A DNA stretch of 64,000 bases. It comes from Mayamaea pseudoterrestris (Eukaryota; Bacillariophyta; Bacillariophyceae; Sellaphorales; Sellaphoraceae). The stretch lies in contig BROI01000009.1 of assembly GCA_027923505.1 (NCBI GenBank), positions 434,001-498,000 of the forward strand, read 5' to 3'. Below the pieces are notes generated by a model. The model ran no database searches. It had not been told where the DNA came from and saw only the letters and a program-made list of their open reading frames with translations. Shown here piece after piece: positions 23,052-33,397 of the stretch (position 1 is its first letter; each line of letters starts with the position of its first letter). The position numbers and the translations under genes were made by a program.

Positions 23052-23117
23052 TACCGGTACGAGGCGAATGTTCGAGCGCGCGCCATTCTGCCGCACGCAA
23101 TCTCTTGAGTACCGGTA
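23052..23117. promoter_or_regulatory. Two TACCGGTA palindromes upstream of the RabGAP gene
   Basis: TACCGGTA occurs at 23,052-23,059 and again, as GTACCGGTAC, at 23,109-23,118, about 260-320 bp upstream of the start at 23,375. The paired spacing (58 bp) suggests a possible regulatory site. No factor is assigned. Confidence 0.35.
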
Positions 23118-23374
23118 CGATACATGTGGAGTACTGTCTGGCGTCAGATGCGACTGATTTAGACGATCGTTGGGGACGGAACGCAATCTTTTTCCTCCGT
23201 CCTCGCCCCTCGCTGCGTGCTGCGTGTGACGGCGCATCACGCTAGTTGCATGGTAGAGACTCACCTTTAATCGCAACTGATTGTAGTAAAGCTGGCGTGG
23301 AATAGCCAGCGTTAGTTTGGCTCGCGTCGTAACAGCCCGTCTGCAAGCAATACATTCACAGCGGAATCGGAACC

Positions 23375-25852
23375 ATGACGGCCATGGATCTGGCGCAGCG
23401 CTTTGAAACTGCAGCGGCATCCACCGCAACTCCTACAAGCATTTCGCAACTACGAATGGAGAACGAAAACGCAGGAGGCAAGAATTATGCTGCCATTCTT
23501 TTCGAGAGTTTCGCGACGAGCATGCTATCAATCCCGACAATCCTGTTGACTGCTTCGACGAATCGCATGGCAATGAATCCATTCACGCGCCAGCAGCAAC
23601 TGATTTCCAAGGAGGAATCCATTCGAGCTTGTCTCTTTGGAAATCAAGACGGCCGCGTCGACTTGTGGAAGCTGCGAGAATTTTGCTTGACGCCTGGAGG
23701 CTTGCTGAATCACGAATTGCGCCAGTTGGCTTGGCCGAAATTATCACGCTGCCGCCACGCGATTGTATCCAACGACATTCACGGCAAGGCGCATCCTTCC
23801 AAGGCTTGCATGAAAGCCTTGCGCGAAGGAGTAGCGCATGCTACGTGGAACGTGGAGGAATGTCGTCGCATTTTGCTCAGTGGACGCGAGCCAATGATTC
23901 AAGAGGCGCCCGACCTGGAGGTGCACACCGACAACAAGACGCCCATTCGCATGGTTCGTTTCGAAAATGACAATGGCATTTCTTCAACGTCTCGGAGTCC
24001 AATTGCTAAGAGTTCGACGTCTCCTGAGCGAATGGACATTTCTCCGGCGAGTACAACAACGTCGCCATCATGTTCCTTGGGCAATGACAGTCGCTGCAAC
24101 TCGGAGTATACGGAAACACTAGTCAAGCCGTTGGAAAATAATTGGCCCCTTGATTCGCCGGATGAGAATACACTTATACAAAAGACTTTGCAGACGACGA
24201 AACATAAGCCATCATCGCCAGAGGAGCAGTTGATACTCTACAGGATCGTCCAACACTTGCTCTCCACTCCTCCGCCTACGTACGAGTCAACGAACAATGA
24301 CGGCTGGTATTATGGCACAGAAGACAACCAGAACCAATATTATTACGCTCCAGGTCTTCCTGACATTGCGGCGCTACTTTGGATTCATTTTGACTCGCTT
24401 TCGTTGTCGACGGTTGTTTTGCAGCAGATGGCCAAGTCGTCACTGCGCCATGCACTTTGTGGCGCTGAAACAGAACAAGAACTTGCGAAGGCGATTGCTT
24501 TTTCTCTGCTGGAACACTTTGAGCCCAAGCTTTATCACCGCGTCAAGACTAGTGGGCGCTGTAAAATGGCTGTTATACAACTTGCCAAGTGCTGGATGAA
24601 TGGGAGCTGGATGAGTGGTCTGGATATGACCGTGGCGGCTCGTCTCCTGGACGCAATCATGATCTCTCATCCTATCTTTTCCGCCTATGCCTGCATGGCC
24701 GTCATGACGGGTCACCGTGACGATGTGCTGGAGACGATGACGGTGCTTGATGACTTGAGTAAGGTGAATGGAGTTGACGAACGAGATGATGGAACGTCAA
24801 TGTCGATGATCATGGAGGTCGTCGCAAGTGCTTTGCATGACTTGGAGAGCGCAGAGAAGATTGTCCAACAAGCGCTTGTTTACATGAAAGCAATGCCGCC
24901 ACAGGAGCTTGTTGGTCGAATCATGGAGCTAAATGAAAGCGAGTCAAGTACTTTCTCGGTGGCTCGAGCTCTGGCAGTGGAGCTTCCAGAGTGGTCGACG
25001 GCGCCCTGCGATTTTATCCTTGACATGGATGGAGCTTCGGATGGGAACATTACTAATATTGCCACATTTGTCGCTGATGGCTTGGAAATTAAGCATCCAC
25101 TGGCCAATGCCGCGTTGGGTTTGCCGGATCGCATCGCCATCACTCGCAAGATACTGATTGCACTGGTTCTAGTCGCTGCAGTGGCGATACTCTGCATATT
25201 CATGGTATCTTGTGCAGCATTCAATTACCCCTTTAATAGTGATGGTGCAACATCAATGCCTCCTCGAGAGGGTGTCGACTTGGAGTTTTTGTCAGTGGTG
25301 CCGCACAAGGTTGTATCTGCCGCTGCTTCGCAGTCCAACCTTACGATTGATGATGCGCCATTCCCGACAATGGACGAGAGAGATTATTTAAACATCGGGT
25401 GGTGCTTGGCTCAAGAGCCGACGACGCTTCGCGACATTGACTGGAAGCCCCATGCTTTTGTCTACGACCGTAAGTTCATGACGAAGGGCAATCACTCCGA
25501 AATGACCGAAAGCTTGTCCACAAGCGATCATCATATACTCCCACCAAAGACAAGAGGCAAGCGTGGCGATATTATCAATGTGGTGTTGCAGCTCAAGTCT
25601 GTAGTAGTAAGCAAAATCAAGGACCACCAAACCGACTTTTCCATTGTGTACGCAAATGGCAAGGTTGTTGTCGCCGTCGTCTTCAATAATCTGAAGAAGG
25701 ATGCATTCGAGAAATTTCAATCGCAGCAGTGTCGTTTGGCAAAGGTTCAAGTCATTTCCAAAAAGATCTATAAAAAGTGGACACAAGACGCGCGCGAACT
25801 GTTGGTTTGGGCGATGCCTGCCGACGATGAGGAGTGGATGGATTTCTTGTAG
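23375..25852 (+). CDS. TBC1D20/Gyp8-like Rab GTPase-activating protein, membrane anchored
   Basis: One exon, 825 residues. Near the N-terminus VDLWKLREFCLTPGGLLNHE and LRQLAWPKL match the opening of the TBC domain of TBC1D20 (ISEGGLL...VWPKLL). The domain resumes after a Ser/Thr-rich insert of about 120 residues with LILYRIVQHLL, YYYAPGLPDI (about residue 321), and DAIMISHPIFSAYACMAVMT. A hydrophobic span, RKILIALVLVAAVAILCIFM (about 590-612), matches the C-terminal ER anchor of TBC1D20. TBC1D20 and Gyp8 act on Rab1/Ypt1 at the ER-Golgi. Two oddities: the Gln finger, normally in YYQG, is replaced by YYAPG, and about 210 residues follow the membrane span where the animal protein has almost none. 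The Arg finger may survive in VEECRRI. It may therefore be a weakened or altered GAP. It converges on the next gene with 92 bp between. Confidence 0.75.
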   Translation: MTAMDLAQRFETAAASTATPTSISQLRMENENAGGKNYAAILFESFATSMLSIPTILLTASTNRMAMNPFTRQQQLISKEESIRACLFGNQDGRVDLWKLREFCLTPGGLLNHELRQLAWPKLSRCRHAIVSNDIHGKAHPSKACMKALREGVAHATWNVEECRRILLSGREPMIQEAPDLEVHTDNKTPIRMVRFENDNGISSTSRSPIAKSSTSPERMDISPASTTTSPSCSLGNDSRCNSEYTETLVKPLENNWPLDSPDENTLIQKTLQTTKHKPSSPEEQLILYRIVQHLLSTPPPTYESTNNDGWYYGTEDNQNQYYYAPGLPDIAALLWIHFDSLSLSTVVLQQMAKSSLRHALCGAETEQELAKAIAFSLLEHFEPKLYHRVKTSGRCKMAVIQLAKCWMNGSWMSGLDMTVAARLLDAIMISHPIFSAYACMAVMTGHRDDVLETMTVLDDLSKVNGVDERDDGTSMSMIMEVVASALHDLESAEKIVQQALVYMKAMPPQELVGRIMELNESESSTFSVARALAVELPEWSTAPCDFILDMDGASDGNITNIATFVADGLEIKHPLANAALGLPDRIAITRKILIALVLVAAVAILCIFMVSCAAFNYPFNSDGATSMPPREGVDLEFLSVVPHKVVSAAASQSNLTIDDAPFPTMDERDYLNIGWCLAQEPTTLRDIDWKPHAFVYDRKFMTKGNHSEMTESLSTSDHHILPPKTRGKRGDIINVVLQLKSVVVSKIKDHQTDFSIVYANGKVVVAVVFNNLKKDAFEKFQSQQCRLAKVQVISKKIYKKWTQDARELLVWAMPADDEEWMDFL

Positions 25853-25944
25853 CGGCGAACATAACCCAAACTATGGTCCTCGTGTATAAATAAATAGTCA
25901 ATCATGCTTCGCATCATTCATTCATGTATTGTATACGTTTATAT

Positions 25945-28180
25945 TTAAGAAAGCATGCCCGTTGCTTCCAGCAATTCCACTAGCGCATCCAAATGGTAAT
26001 CGAGATTGTGAATGCCAAAGCCGATTCGTAGATAAGCCACCCCATGCACAATTTTGTAATCCAGTCCGAATGGAAGATTCTCAACAATCTTGGTGACTGG
26101 AATGGCCATAGTGTTCGAATCCGACAGCGCCGCCACTTGCGAATCAGAGAGCAACGTTCGAACGCGAGCAAGGAAGGCGTTTTTGATATTTTGCACATAG
26201 TCATGTTGCGACTGCACATTTGCCATGGCTTTTAAAACCCTGGTTGCAACAAAGGACGCCTCAACACCGGACGGTGTTCCGCCGTCCCACTCCAAACCGT
26301 CATCGTAGAGGAGCTGGTGTGTTCCAGTCACCAGCGTCTCGTTTTCGACGAGCCCGCTGAGTGATGCTGTCCATCCGCTCGCCGGACTAGCAATAACGCC
26401 AATTTCTGCCGCCGGATACGTGAGAAATCCAAGTCCTTCGCCACAACGGGCGTGCTGGACAATAGCAATTTTTTTGAGAATGCACACAAATCTGTAACAT
26501 GCGAGCTTTCATTTCGCTTACCTTGATAAGTGATCCGACCAGAAATACATTTGGCCGAACCACTACAGGTCCCAAAGTTAGCGGTAGATTGGCCACAGCT
26601 TGGGTCACGTCCAATACGACAATGGTACTGAGCGGTACATGCTCAATCCAATCAACTGACACGACTTTCTGTGTACATGAATTAACGAGCGAAACAAACA
26701 CAAGCCTTTCAATTTGCTCTTGTTCCTCCTTTTCCTCGCCCATCGCATCGCTAGGCGAAAGCAAATTAACAGTGGACTGCTCCACTACGTCATAGATTGA
26801 AGTACGTCGAACTGTCGCTCCAGACTGTCCCAACAGAGCAGCGACCCTCTGAAACGTGACAAACTCATCGTCTGCCATCCACACCGTCAGATCAGATGCC
26901 TTGACAAGTAGTTGAATCGAAGCCACGAGTCGAGCCAAAACTTCTGTGACGCTGGATCCAAGTCCGATACCAAACACAAAATCTTCTCCATCCACTCCGA
27001 CAAGCAGCCGCTTTAGCTCAAGGCAATATGCTGGCCGAATCGTCTTGTAAAAGTACTCCCAAAGTTTTGTTCGTTGCGAGCGCCGAATCTCGGCAAACTC
27101 TCGCTTGGCCTCATCAAATATTCGCGGCGGAAATCCAATGGAGTGCGTTCCAAACTCGGGTCCTACATCGTCAAACAAGGCAACGTAGTGATCCGCCAAT
27201 GGATACGTTTCATAATCGCGCAACTGGCGCATTTCAATTCCAGTTCCTGTCATGGGAGTCCGCAAAGACCCCAGTGCCTTCAAAAGTCGCGACCCATGCA
27301 AGCGTCGTAGTACGCGCTCGACTAAAATGGTATTTGGCGTGCCCTTGGTTCCGTGCGTAATTCCAATGGCTGTCGTGGCCGTGACAACGTGATCGAGCCA
27401 GCAACGCGAAAGAGCATCTAGGCAATCCATAAAGGCTTGTGCAACTAAACCGACAGGTGTCTGATTATTCATGTGCTGCGACAATGTTTCATCCGAGAGT
27501 CTGTCAAAGAACGACTCGAGAGAACCAGTCTTGTGCGTCAGCGCCATCATGTTCGGCGAGTTCCCACCAGAGACCCCCGCTAAAGACGTCACATATTTCA
27601 AATATTTCATGCGATCCAGTTTCGCTACTCCTCGCATGAGATGCGTGACTGCAACCCAACCATTGCAAGCGTATTTGCATTCCTGCACAATGAATCGAGC
27701 GTCAACAAGATTCAACTTCTGCAACTGGTCGTGTTGCTCGATTTGGTATCGCATAAGACTGCAGATGCGCGCAAGACTTGGCTGAAGGGCGACTAGAATG
27801 AGTTCGATTCGTTGATGATGCGATACAAAGTGTTCGCGGAGTTGGTGCAAGTCGGCAGATGACAATGAACTTGTGGATGCATTTGCAGACGAACAAGCAT
27901 TTTCACCTCCAAGAGCATGGTCATACCAACGAATTCGCGATAGTAAGTTCGCTGGTAGTATTTCAGTAACTTGTGACTCCCAGCAAGTTGGCTCGGGGCA
28001 GCAAGTGCACGCCAAAACCTTCCAAACTGATCGAAAGGACGATTGTGACGACGCCTGCACAAGGGCGTCGTAGGCGACCCAACTTTTGTAGTAGTCACCA
28101 GCGCTAATCTCCACTGCATTCACAGTCATGTTCTTCTTGCTTTCGTAACTGCTCATTATGGTCGTGTAATGAGATGTCAA
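25945..28180 (-). CDS. Tryptophan-dioxygenase-like / kynureninase-like PLP fusion protein
   Basis: Exons 28,180-26,522 and 26,454-25,945 with a 67-bp intron (GTAAGC...CCAG, phase 0) give 722 residues; starts at 28,156 or 28,129 are also possible. Residues about 20-310 look like the tryptophan 2,3-dioxygenase superfamily: SGDYYKSWVAYDALVQ, then DRMKYLKYVTSLAGVSGGNS, then WLDHVVTATTAIG followed by GTKGTP, corresponding to the heme-ligand His (about 264) and the GTGG(S/T) loop. Residues about 330-722 look like a kynureninase/class V PLP enzyme: GTHSIGFPPRIFDEAKREF, VFGIGLGSSVTEVLARLVAS, WMADDEFVTFQRVAALLGQS, LDVTQAVANLPL (PLP-binding Asp/Gln, about 524) and VGSLIKHARCGEGLGFLTYP, with the candidate Schiff-base Lys at 553, the last residue of exon 1. 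The enzymes would flank the formamidase step of Trp catabolism. Exact activity is unproven. Confidence 0.75.
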
Positions 28181-29464
28181 GGGCAGTTTTTTTATTCAGA
28201 GATTGATTGACGCGATCATCGTCGGCATCAACGATCTTGCGTGCTGTCTGTGACGGAACATTCACGTTGCAATGAGGTTGAAAACATAGTGTACACGCGT
28301 GAAAGCTCAGTGACAGGCAATAATTAGAAACATGTGTTAATGAATACTGCGTCGTAAGGCTATAATAAAAGGATCGAACGAATGATCGGACTATAAAAAA
28401 ATACGGCCCTAATGAGTCACAGTGACAAGCATAAATATCAATGAAGTATGATGTACTCCACGCTCCGACGGAACTTCAACAAGTTGATGATGGCGTCGTT
28501 GTCGTGCGGTTGACCAGACCATGCTTGATGCTTTATTCATCGGTATTTTGGAAAGTGAGCGTAGTCTCCGACAATAGATAAGTGCTCAAATGTTTTAATC
28601 TTTACGAGCCATAGAGGACAGAGGACAGAGATTGTGCCGGTGCCGAGGCTCTTGACAGAGCAACCGTCCGTCTCGCATCTCGCAGCATCCTTCCAAATTG
28701 TTCCATTTCGGTGCTGCACAACGACTGACCTGTAGCTTGACTGCCACCAAACCGAAAAGCTGAATTCGTTCAAGACGTCTCTTCAACCACTGAGACTATA
28801 CATCAAACATAAGCGTCACGTAAGCGGCGCACTCCGCACTCGCTCACGCACCTCGCACTGTGTACAAAAGCATTCTGGATCTTTGGGGCGCAGAACACCT
28901 TTCAGGCAGATGGCAGATGGCATACTCCGGCATGTTTCGCGGACTACTGACATGACTGAATACAGATGTATCCATCCAATCTTCTGCCTCTTCTGCCTCT
29001 TCATGTCAAACCTCTTTTTTCTCTCGTTGACGAAAGAATGCACCTTGGCGCCTTGGTGGCAGTGTTGGAATACAGCCAATACATATCGCATGTTGATACC
29101 GGTATATTTGACTTGGAACCAGACAAGCAAAGCATTTCCGACATGGAGAGATACATACGATATGAAGCACGATTCGGTGTCTGACGCAACACGAATGCGT
29201 CAATGGACGGGCCAGTGGTGCAAACTGGCCCACTCTAGCAGACTTGAAAGCAAGCTGCATGCATCATCTGGGCAATAACGGACTTTCATCTCCGGTAGCA
29301 GTACGTGAATTGGTTTGTAATGGGATTCACGCCACAAACAGATAAACAAGGTAATAATAATTTGCTTTTAAATGACGTAGAAGCTATATCGCTGTAATAC
29401 GTTTGCATAACCTTGTTCATTGACGCTGCAAGCAGTCAAATTAACACAATTGTGCCCGTACATG
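28181..29464. other. Intergenic, 1.3 kb
   Basis: It should contain the promoter of the fusion gene. It holds about two diverged units of the 42-bp minisatellite (28,299-28,372). Overlapping frames at 28,816-29,130 (minus) and 28,883-29,278 (plus) compete and show no family features. A TACCGGTA palindrome lies at 29,097. Confidence 0.45.
28299..28372. repeat. 42-bp minisatellite family, about 2 diverged units
   Basis: Two successive blocks resemble the 14.8-kb units: GTGAAAGCTCAGTGACAGGC with AATAATTAGAAACATGTGTT, then AATGAATACTGCGTCGTAAG with GCTATAATAAAAG. Order and spacing match the 42-bp consensus. Confidence 0.6.
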
Positions 29465-30744
29465 CTATTGCGCAACCGGCGGCCCAGTCTGCGGAAGCTT
29501 GCGCGGACACTGAAAACGACCAACCAAGGCATCCATCGATCCCGTGCAACTGTCCGACGACTCGAAAAGGCGCATGGCCTGCCGAGCGGTAAATTGATCC
29601 TCTAACGCAGCGTCCATCTGATAGAACGCGCGACAAGCGGCATCATCCGACGCCACCGCACTCGCTGATTTCCATGTCGTTGGCAAAATCACTTCGTCGT
29701 CAAACGCAGCCGTCACATCGACAGTCACGGGGTCGCGATCATTTCCTACCTTGGAGGCCAAGTCCACAATCACCAACTCGTACAATTCCTCTCGGCTCTC
29801 ATCCTCCTCCTCGACAGCGAAACTGTCGTCGTCCCTGACACTCTTTTGGGAAAACTTCTTTGTGACAATTGGATCCATGCGCCACAATTGCTTTTTCACT
29901 GGCTCGTCGGCTGACAATGATGAGCTACCATCATGAATGTCAAAGTCCAAAGCTGCCGCGTGGCTCCATTCCTCCAAGCCGGGCTCGGCCATGTGGTTGG
30001 TGTCTTGCTCGACCACGTCCAAGGCCATGTCCTTCTTCCTTTCACCAACCACCTTAAAGAATGCTGGCTCTTGCTTTAAATACTTGGTAAGCGCCTTGGC
30101 ATATTGCTGCGCCAATTTAGCCATTTCCAGCCACTGTCCGGCCATGTCATTGTCGCGCTGTTGAATGGCATCAAGTGCGTTCGTGTACGCCGATTCTTCA
30201 AAGACCATAGCGTCACCCAAGGGATAAAGTGAGGTCGTCTCAGATGCGTAGACCTATGTAGAACGACGATTGAAATAAAGATTGCCATAAGCCAATGTGA
30301 GTGCGATTATAAGAAATGGAGTTCATTGCGTTGCAACCTTTTTTCTGTACATACCTGTCCAGGCCTGAGTTCCTTCAAGATGGCCATGCTCGTTTTAATT
30401 TGCTCCACAACTCTTTCGGCTTCCATTCTCATCATGACAAGCAGTATCGATCGATACGATGGGCTCAGACTGGACGGGAGAGAAGCCAGCTTGCTCGTGT
30501 TTTGGCTTGATCGAGACTTGTGTTTGTTGCCGCATCGAAGCAAGAGGAGAAAGAGCATGATGTTGATGATGACGATGCCGATGACTGAGCTCGTGTGTGT
30601 TCGCCGTTTCTTGCGCTCAACTGCTCCTGGACATATCGCCGCAATCGCTAATGCTTTGGATTCCCGAAATGCAGTTGAAGAGTGACTGCTTGAGATATTG
30701 GAATACATATATGTCGTGTGCGTTGGGCAAGTCAGTCGTGACAC
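29465..30744 (-). CDS. Orphan protein with one membrane span and acidic domain
   Basis: Two exons (30,744-30,355 and 30,253-29,465) across a 101-bp intron (donor GTATGT, acceptor TAG) give 392 residues in one frame; the join reads ELRPGQVYASETTSLYPLG. The N-terminal part has a short hydrophobic span (SSVIGIVIINIMLFLLLL, about residues 52-69) after a basic KKRR stretch. Then comes MRMEAERVVEQIKTSMAIL, a helix, and a long helical region (NALDAIQQRDNDMAGQWLEM) followed by an acidic, Asp/Glu-rich half. An internal start near 30,435 would drop the span. No family is recognised. The helical middle and acidic tail suggest a protein-interaction role. It is divergent from the PEX4 gene across 538 bp. 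Confidence 0.6.
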
Positions 30745-31282
30745 GATCCGATGAATGAGTCCGCCTCGCTCGAAGCGTTCCTCTCGGTATCCTCAAAGCT
30801 CATGATTGTATGGACACATGCTACGTTGCCTCCCTGTATCTTCTGTCTATCAAAGCAAATGCTGATGGTAAAACGCTAGTCGAAATGGCGAAACGATACT
30901 GGTGCAGTGAGGATTGAGGCCTGAGGCCAGAGGGAATGGATTCGGTTTGCTCCTTCGCTGCATTCACAGCTTTGCTTTTGATTCAAATTTAAAGGTTTCC
31001 GCAGTCAATGAACCGGTAAACGAGGAAGTTTCGTCTGATGGCCGCCGTGGTCGGATCGCGATTCGGCATGATGTACGTACCGGTATGTCGTGGCGCGCCG
31101 TCGCGCCAATTCTAAAGTTGCGGTGCGACATTCTTGGATCACGTCGTCGAGACGTCCTGTCGTCACGGCCAAGAACAAACACATCCGACGACCAGCAGCC
31201 TGCTGGGATGTAATTTCACCTACCGCAGCAGTGTACAAGCACCCTACTACTGTCAGACAATCTTTGGTATTATATCAAAATC
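30745..31282. promoter_or_regulatory. Divergent intergenic region, 538 bp
   Basis: It lies between the leftward orphan gene and rightward PEX4, so it probably holds both promoters. It contains a near-perfect palindrome ACGTACCGGTATGT at 31,075-31,088, about 200 bp upstream of PEX4. No other feature is recognised. Confidence 0.4.
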
Positions 31283-31913
31283 ATGTCTCAATCAATCGCC
31301 GCCGCAAAACGCCTGCGCAAAGAACTCCAAGTATTGCAGAAGCAGGAAGCAGATTCTCACGTTTTCCTTCGCATCGCTTCGACGGACAATCTTTTATTAT
31401 GGAAGGCTTGGATCAAGGGACCAGAAGATACTCCTTACGAGGGAGGTGTTTTTGAATTGGATATTCGATACGGAAATGACTACCCACTGGCGCCGCCGTC
31501 TATTGTGTTTTGCACCAAGGTACGTAGGTCCGTAGCGTATTGCAACGTGTGTCGAGGCCCGATTGGTTTTGTTTGCTCGAGACACCGTCTACTCATTCCT
31601 CTTTCGTTCACCGTACATTCATCTCACTCATTGCAAACAGATTTTTCATCCTAACGTTCACTTTCGGACTGGTGAGATTTGTCTGGATATACTCAAAAAG
31701 GAATGGTCGCCAGCATGGGGCCTGCAGGCGGCATGTCGAGCAATACTAGCTTTGCTCAGCGATCATGACGCGACTAGTCCATTGAACTGCGATGCGGGAA
31801 ACATGGTTCGAGCAGGGGATTTGCTAGCATTTAATAGTACAGCTGCCATGTATACCATGGAGAACGCGCGGTTTTATGCTTGGCCGGGTGCAATGGGAGG
31901 CGAATACAAATGA
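31283..31913 (+). CDS. PEX4: Ubiquitin-conjugating enzyme E2, peroxin-4 type
   Basis: Exons 31,283-31,519 and 31,641-31,913 with a 121-bp intron (GTACGT...ACAG) give 169 residues. The UBC fold is complete: AAAKRLRKELQVLQKQE helix 1, WKAWIKGPEDTPYEGGVFEL, YPLAPPSIVF, then across the intron HPNVHFRTGEICLDILKKEW with catalytic Cys93, and SPAWGLQAACRAILALL. The tail SPLNCDAGNMVRAGDLLAFNS is the signature of PEX4, the peroxisomal E2 that monoubiquitinates the import receptor PEX5 for recycling. HPN is intact. A partner PEX22 is expected elsewhere. Length fits the family (about 160-185). A generic E2 is the alternative, but the VHF(R/K)TGEICLDILKK and NCDAGN blocks argue for PEX4. Confidence 0.9.
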
Positions 31914-32180
31914 ATGCTAATAGTTGCGGCCGTCAATGGACTAGAAATACGACAAATACATACAGTGCAATGTGTCTTCTCCTAATTGGAAACGCTGCCT
32001 CGAGATTAAGCTGCATATGGATATACCGTGCTTGAATACATCATCATTGCCACTTTGGACCTTTTAAACGTGTTCAAGAGTTGCCGATTGCCCCAAGGAT
32101 GTATTATGATACGGAGATGCAGATACTCCAAACTGTAGTAATAGTGGTAGGATATATCCGGACATGCTTCACGAGATTAA

Positions 32181-32496
32181 ACACATTCGCGGAGCGGGGA
32201 GGTGGTAGGATCAATGCTTTTTAGGGAGCAGTGGCATTCGCGCGCTTCGCGCGCGCAAATACTGTCAAACCGTAGACAAAAGTAAAATTGATACTGGCCC
32301 CGTAACAATTTGCTTATTTGTAGCCAGAATCTAGATGGGTAGATGCCAACAATTTTTGTCTATATGGAAGAAAAGGAAAGACTAGAGATTGCATAGACGG
32401 AACAGTAATCAATGGCTCTACTGAGAGATTACGCCTAAAGTAAAGCAACATCTCTTGGGATAGCTAACACGGTCATTGCGAGGGGTCATTGTGCAT
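32181..32496 (-). repeat. Unidentified ~330-bp repeat, copy A (inverted)
   Basis: Read on the minus strand it runs from CAATGACCCCTCGCAATGAC through GTGTTAGCTATCCCA, TTGCTTTACTTTAGG, TGCAATCTCTAG and TTGTTGGCATC to TTGATCCTACCACCTCCCCG and CGCGAATGTGT, the same order as copies B and C. It has a GC-only inverted stretch (CGCGCGCTTCGCGCGCG) near its end. Both flanks carry a related ~25-bp sequence with core ACATGCTTCACGA (32,154-32,180 and 32,497-32,522). Confidence 0.75.
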
Positions 32497-32530
32497 GTCC
32501 GAACATGCTTCACGACATTAATTGGCATGC

Positions 32531-32887
32531 TGCCACTGCGACACAGATGACGTCAAGCTTTCGGCGCATGCAATGACCCTGACCCTCACAATGACCGTGT
32601 TAGCTATCCCAAAACACATTGCTTTACTTTAGGAGCATGTTTTCAACAAGTCATTAACTACCACTCAATCACTGCAATCTCTAGCCACTCCTTTTGTTCC
32701 ATTTAGAAAGAATTGTTGGCATCAACCCATCAATAGGTTGCTTTGAAGACCAGTGTCAACAACAAAGGAGTCAGTGATATTGCTGTCTCTACTGTTTAAC
32801 AGTGTTGTGTGCACGGAGCGCGCAAATGTCTTTGCAGGCTTTGTGAAACCATTGATCCTACCACCTCCCCGCCCCGCGAATGTGTTT
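32531..32887 (+). repeat. Unidentified ~330-bp repeat, copy B
   Basis: Starts TGCCACTGCGACACAGATGA, passes ACAATGACCGTGTTAGCTAT and ends CCTACCACCTCCCCGCCCCG with CGAATGTGTTT. It lies head-to-head with copy A about 35 bp away, so A and B form a large imperfect inverted repeat. No open frame is conserved. Confidence 0.75.
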
Positions 32888-32896
32888 GTGTGATAC

Positions 32897-33223
32897 TGCC
32901 GCTGCGACTGCATGACGTTTCGCTTTGGGCGCCTGCAATGACCACTCACAATGACCGTGTTAGCTAATTCAAATAGCATTGCTTTACTTCACTGTCAAGA
33001 GTATGCTTATAATAGAGCTAATGATTACCACAATTAATGCAATTTCTAACCTCCTCCTCCTGTTCCATATAGACAAGTTTTCAGCATCTACTGTTGCTGT
33101 AAAGGCCAATGTCAATTTACTGTGTCTACTGTTGGCAGGCTTTGTGCGCGCGGAGCGCGCAAATGCCTTTGCAGGCTTCGTGAAACCATTGATCCTACCA
33201 CCTCCCCGCCCCGCGAATGTGTT
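32897..33223 (+). repeat. Unidentified ~330-bp repeat, copy C
   Basis: Starts TGCCGCTGCGACTGCATGAC and follows copy B directly in the same orientation, 9 bp away. It shares the GACCGTGTTAGCTA, ATTGCTTTACTT and CCTACCACCTCCCCGCCCCG blocks. The middle parts differ more than the ends. Confidence 0.75.
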
Positions 33224-33397
33224 ATATATGGTGCATATGCCTCACGACTACTCAAATGATTTGCATGCTGTATTTATTAACTTCCGGTGTCGTTCGTTAG
33301 CAACTAAGATTGTCGAATGAACCTTAACGCTATGTGTGGTGTACTTTTTGACGAGCAGTTTCTGCGTCGTTGCGTCGTTGCGTCGTTGCACACTTCC

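Larger units (their letters stand above)
19621..23374. other. Gene-poor interval of 3.75 kb
   Basis: It contains a 21-bp direct duplication (19,766-19,807) and the ~170-bp tandem repeat (20,930-21,690). Frames at 20,035-20,511 (plus) and 22,566-22,916 (plus)/22,613-22,876 (minus) overlap each other or lack family signature. The minus frame at 22,613-22,876 and the Gln/Arg-rich minus frame at 22,183-22,425 look the most protein-like and may be relics of one gene. Two TACCGGTA palindromes lie upstream of the next gene. Confidence 0.45.
31914..33397. other. Intergenic, filled by three copies of an unidentified repeat
   Basis: Most of this interval is made of the ~330-bp repeat copies A (inverted), B and C described separately. 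The rest is unassigned. A triplicated 9-mer (GCGTCGTTG) just before 33,390 lies near the start of the next gene. Confidence 0.6.

Noticed and set aside
28816-29278. Overlapping frames on both strands (104-131 codons)
   Set aside because: They compete for the same DNA and neither shows a family signature.
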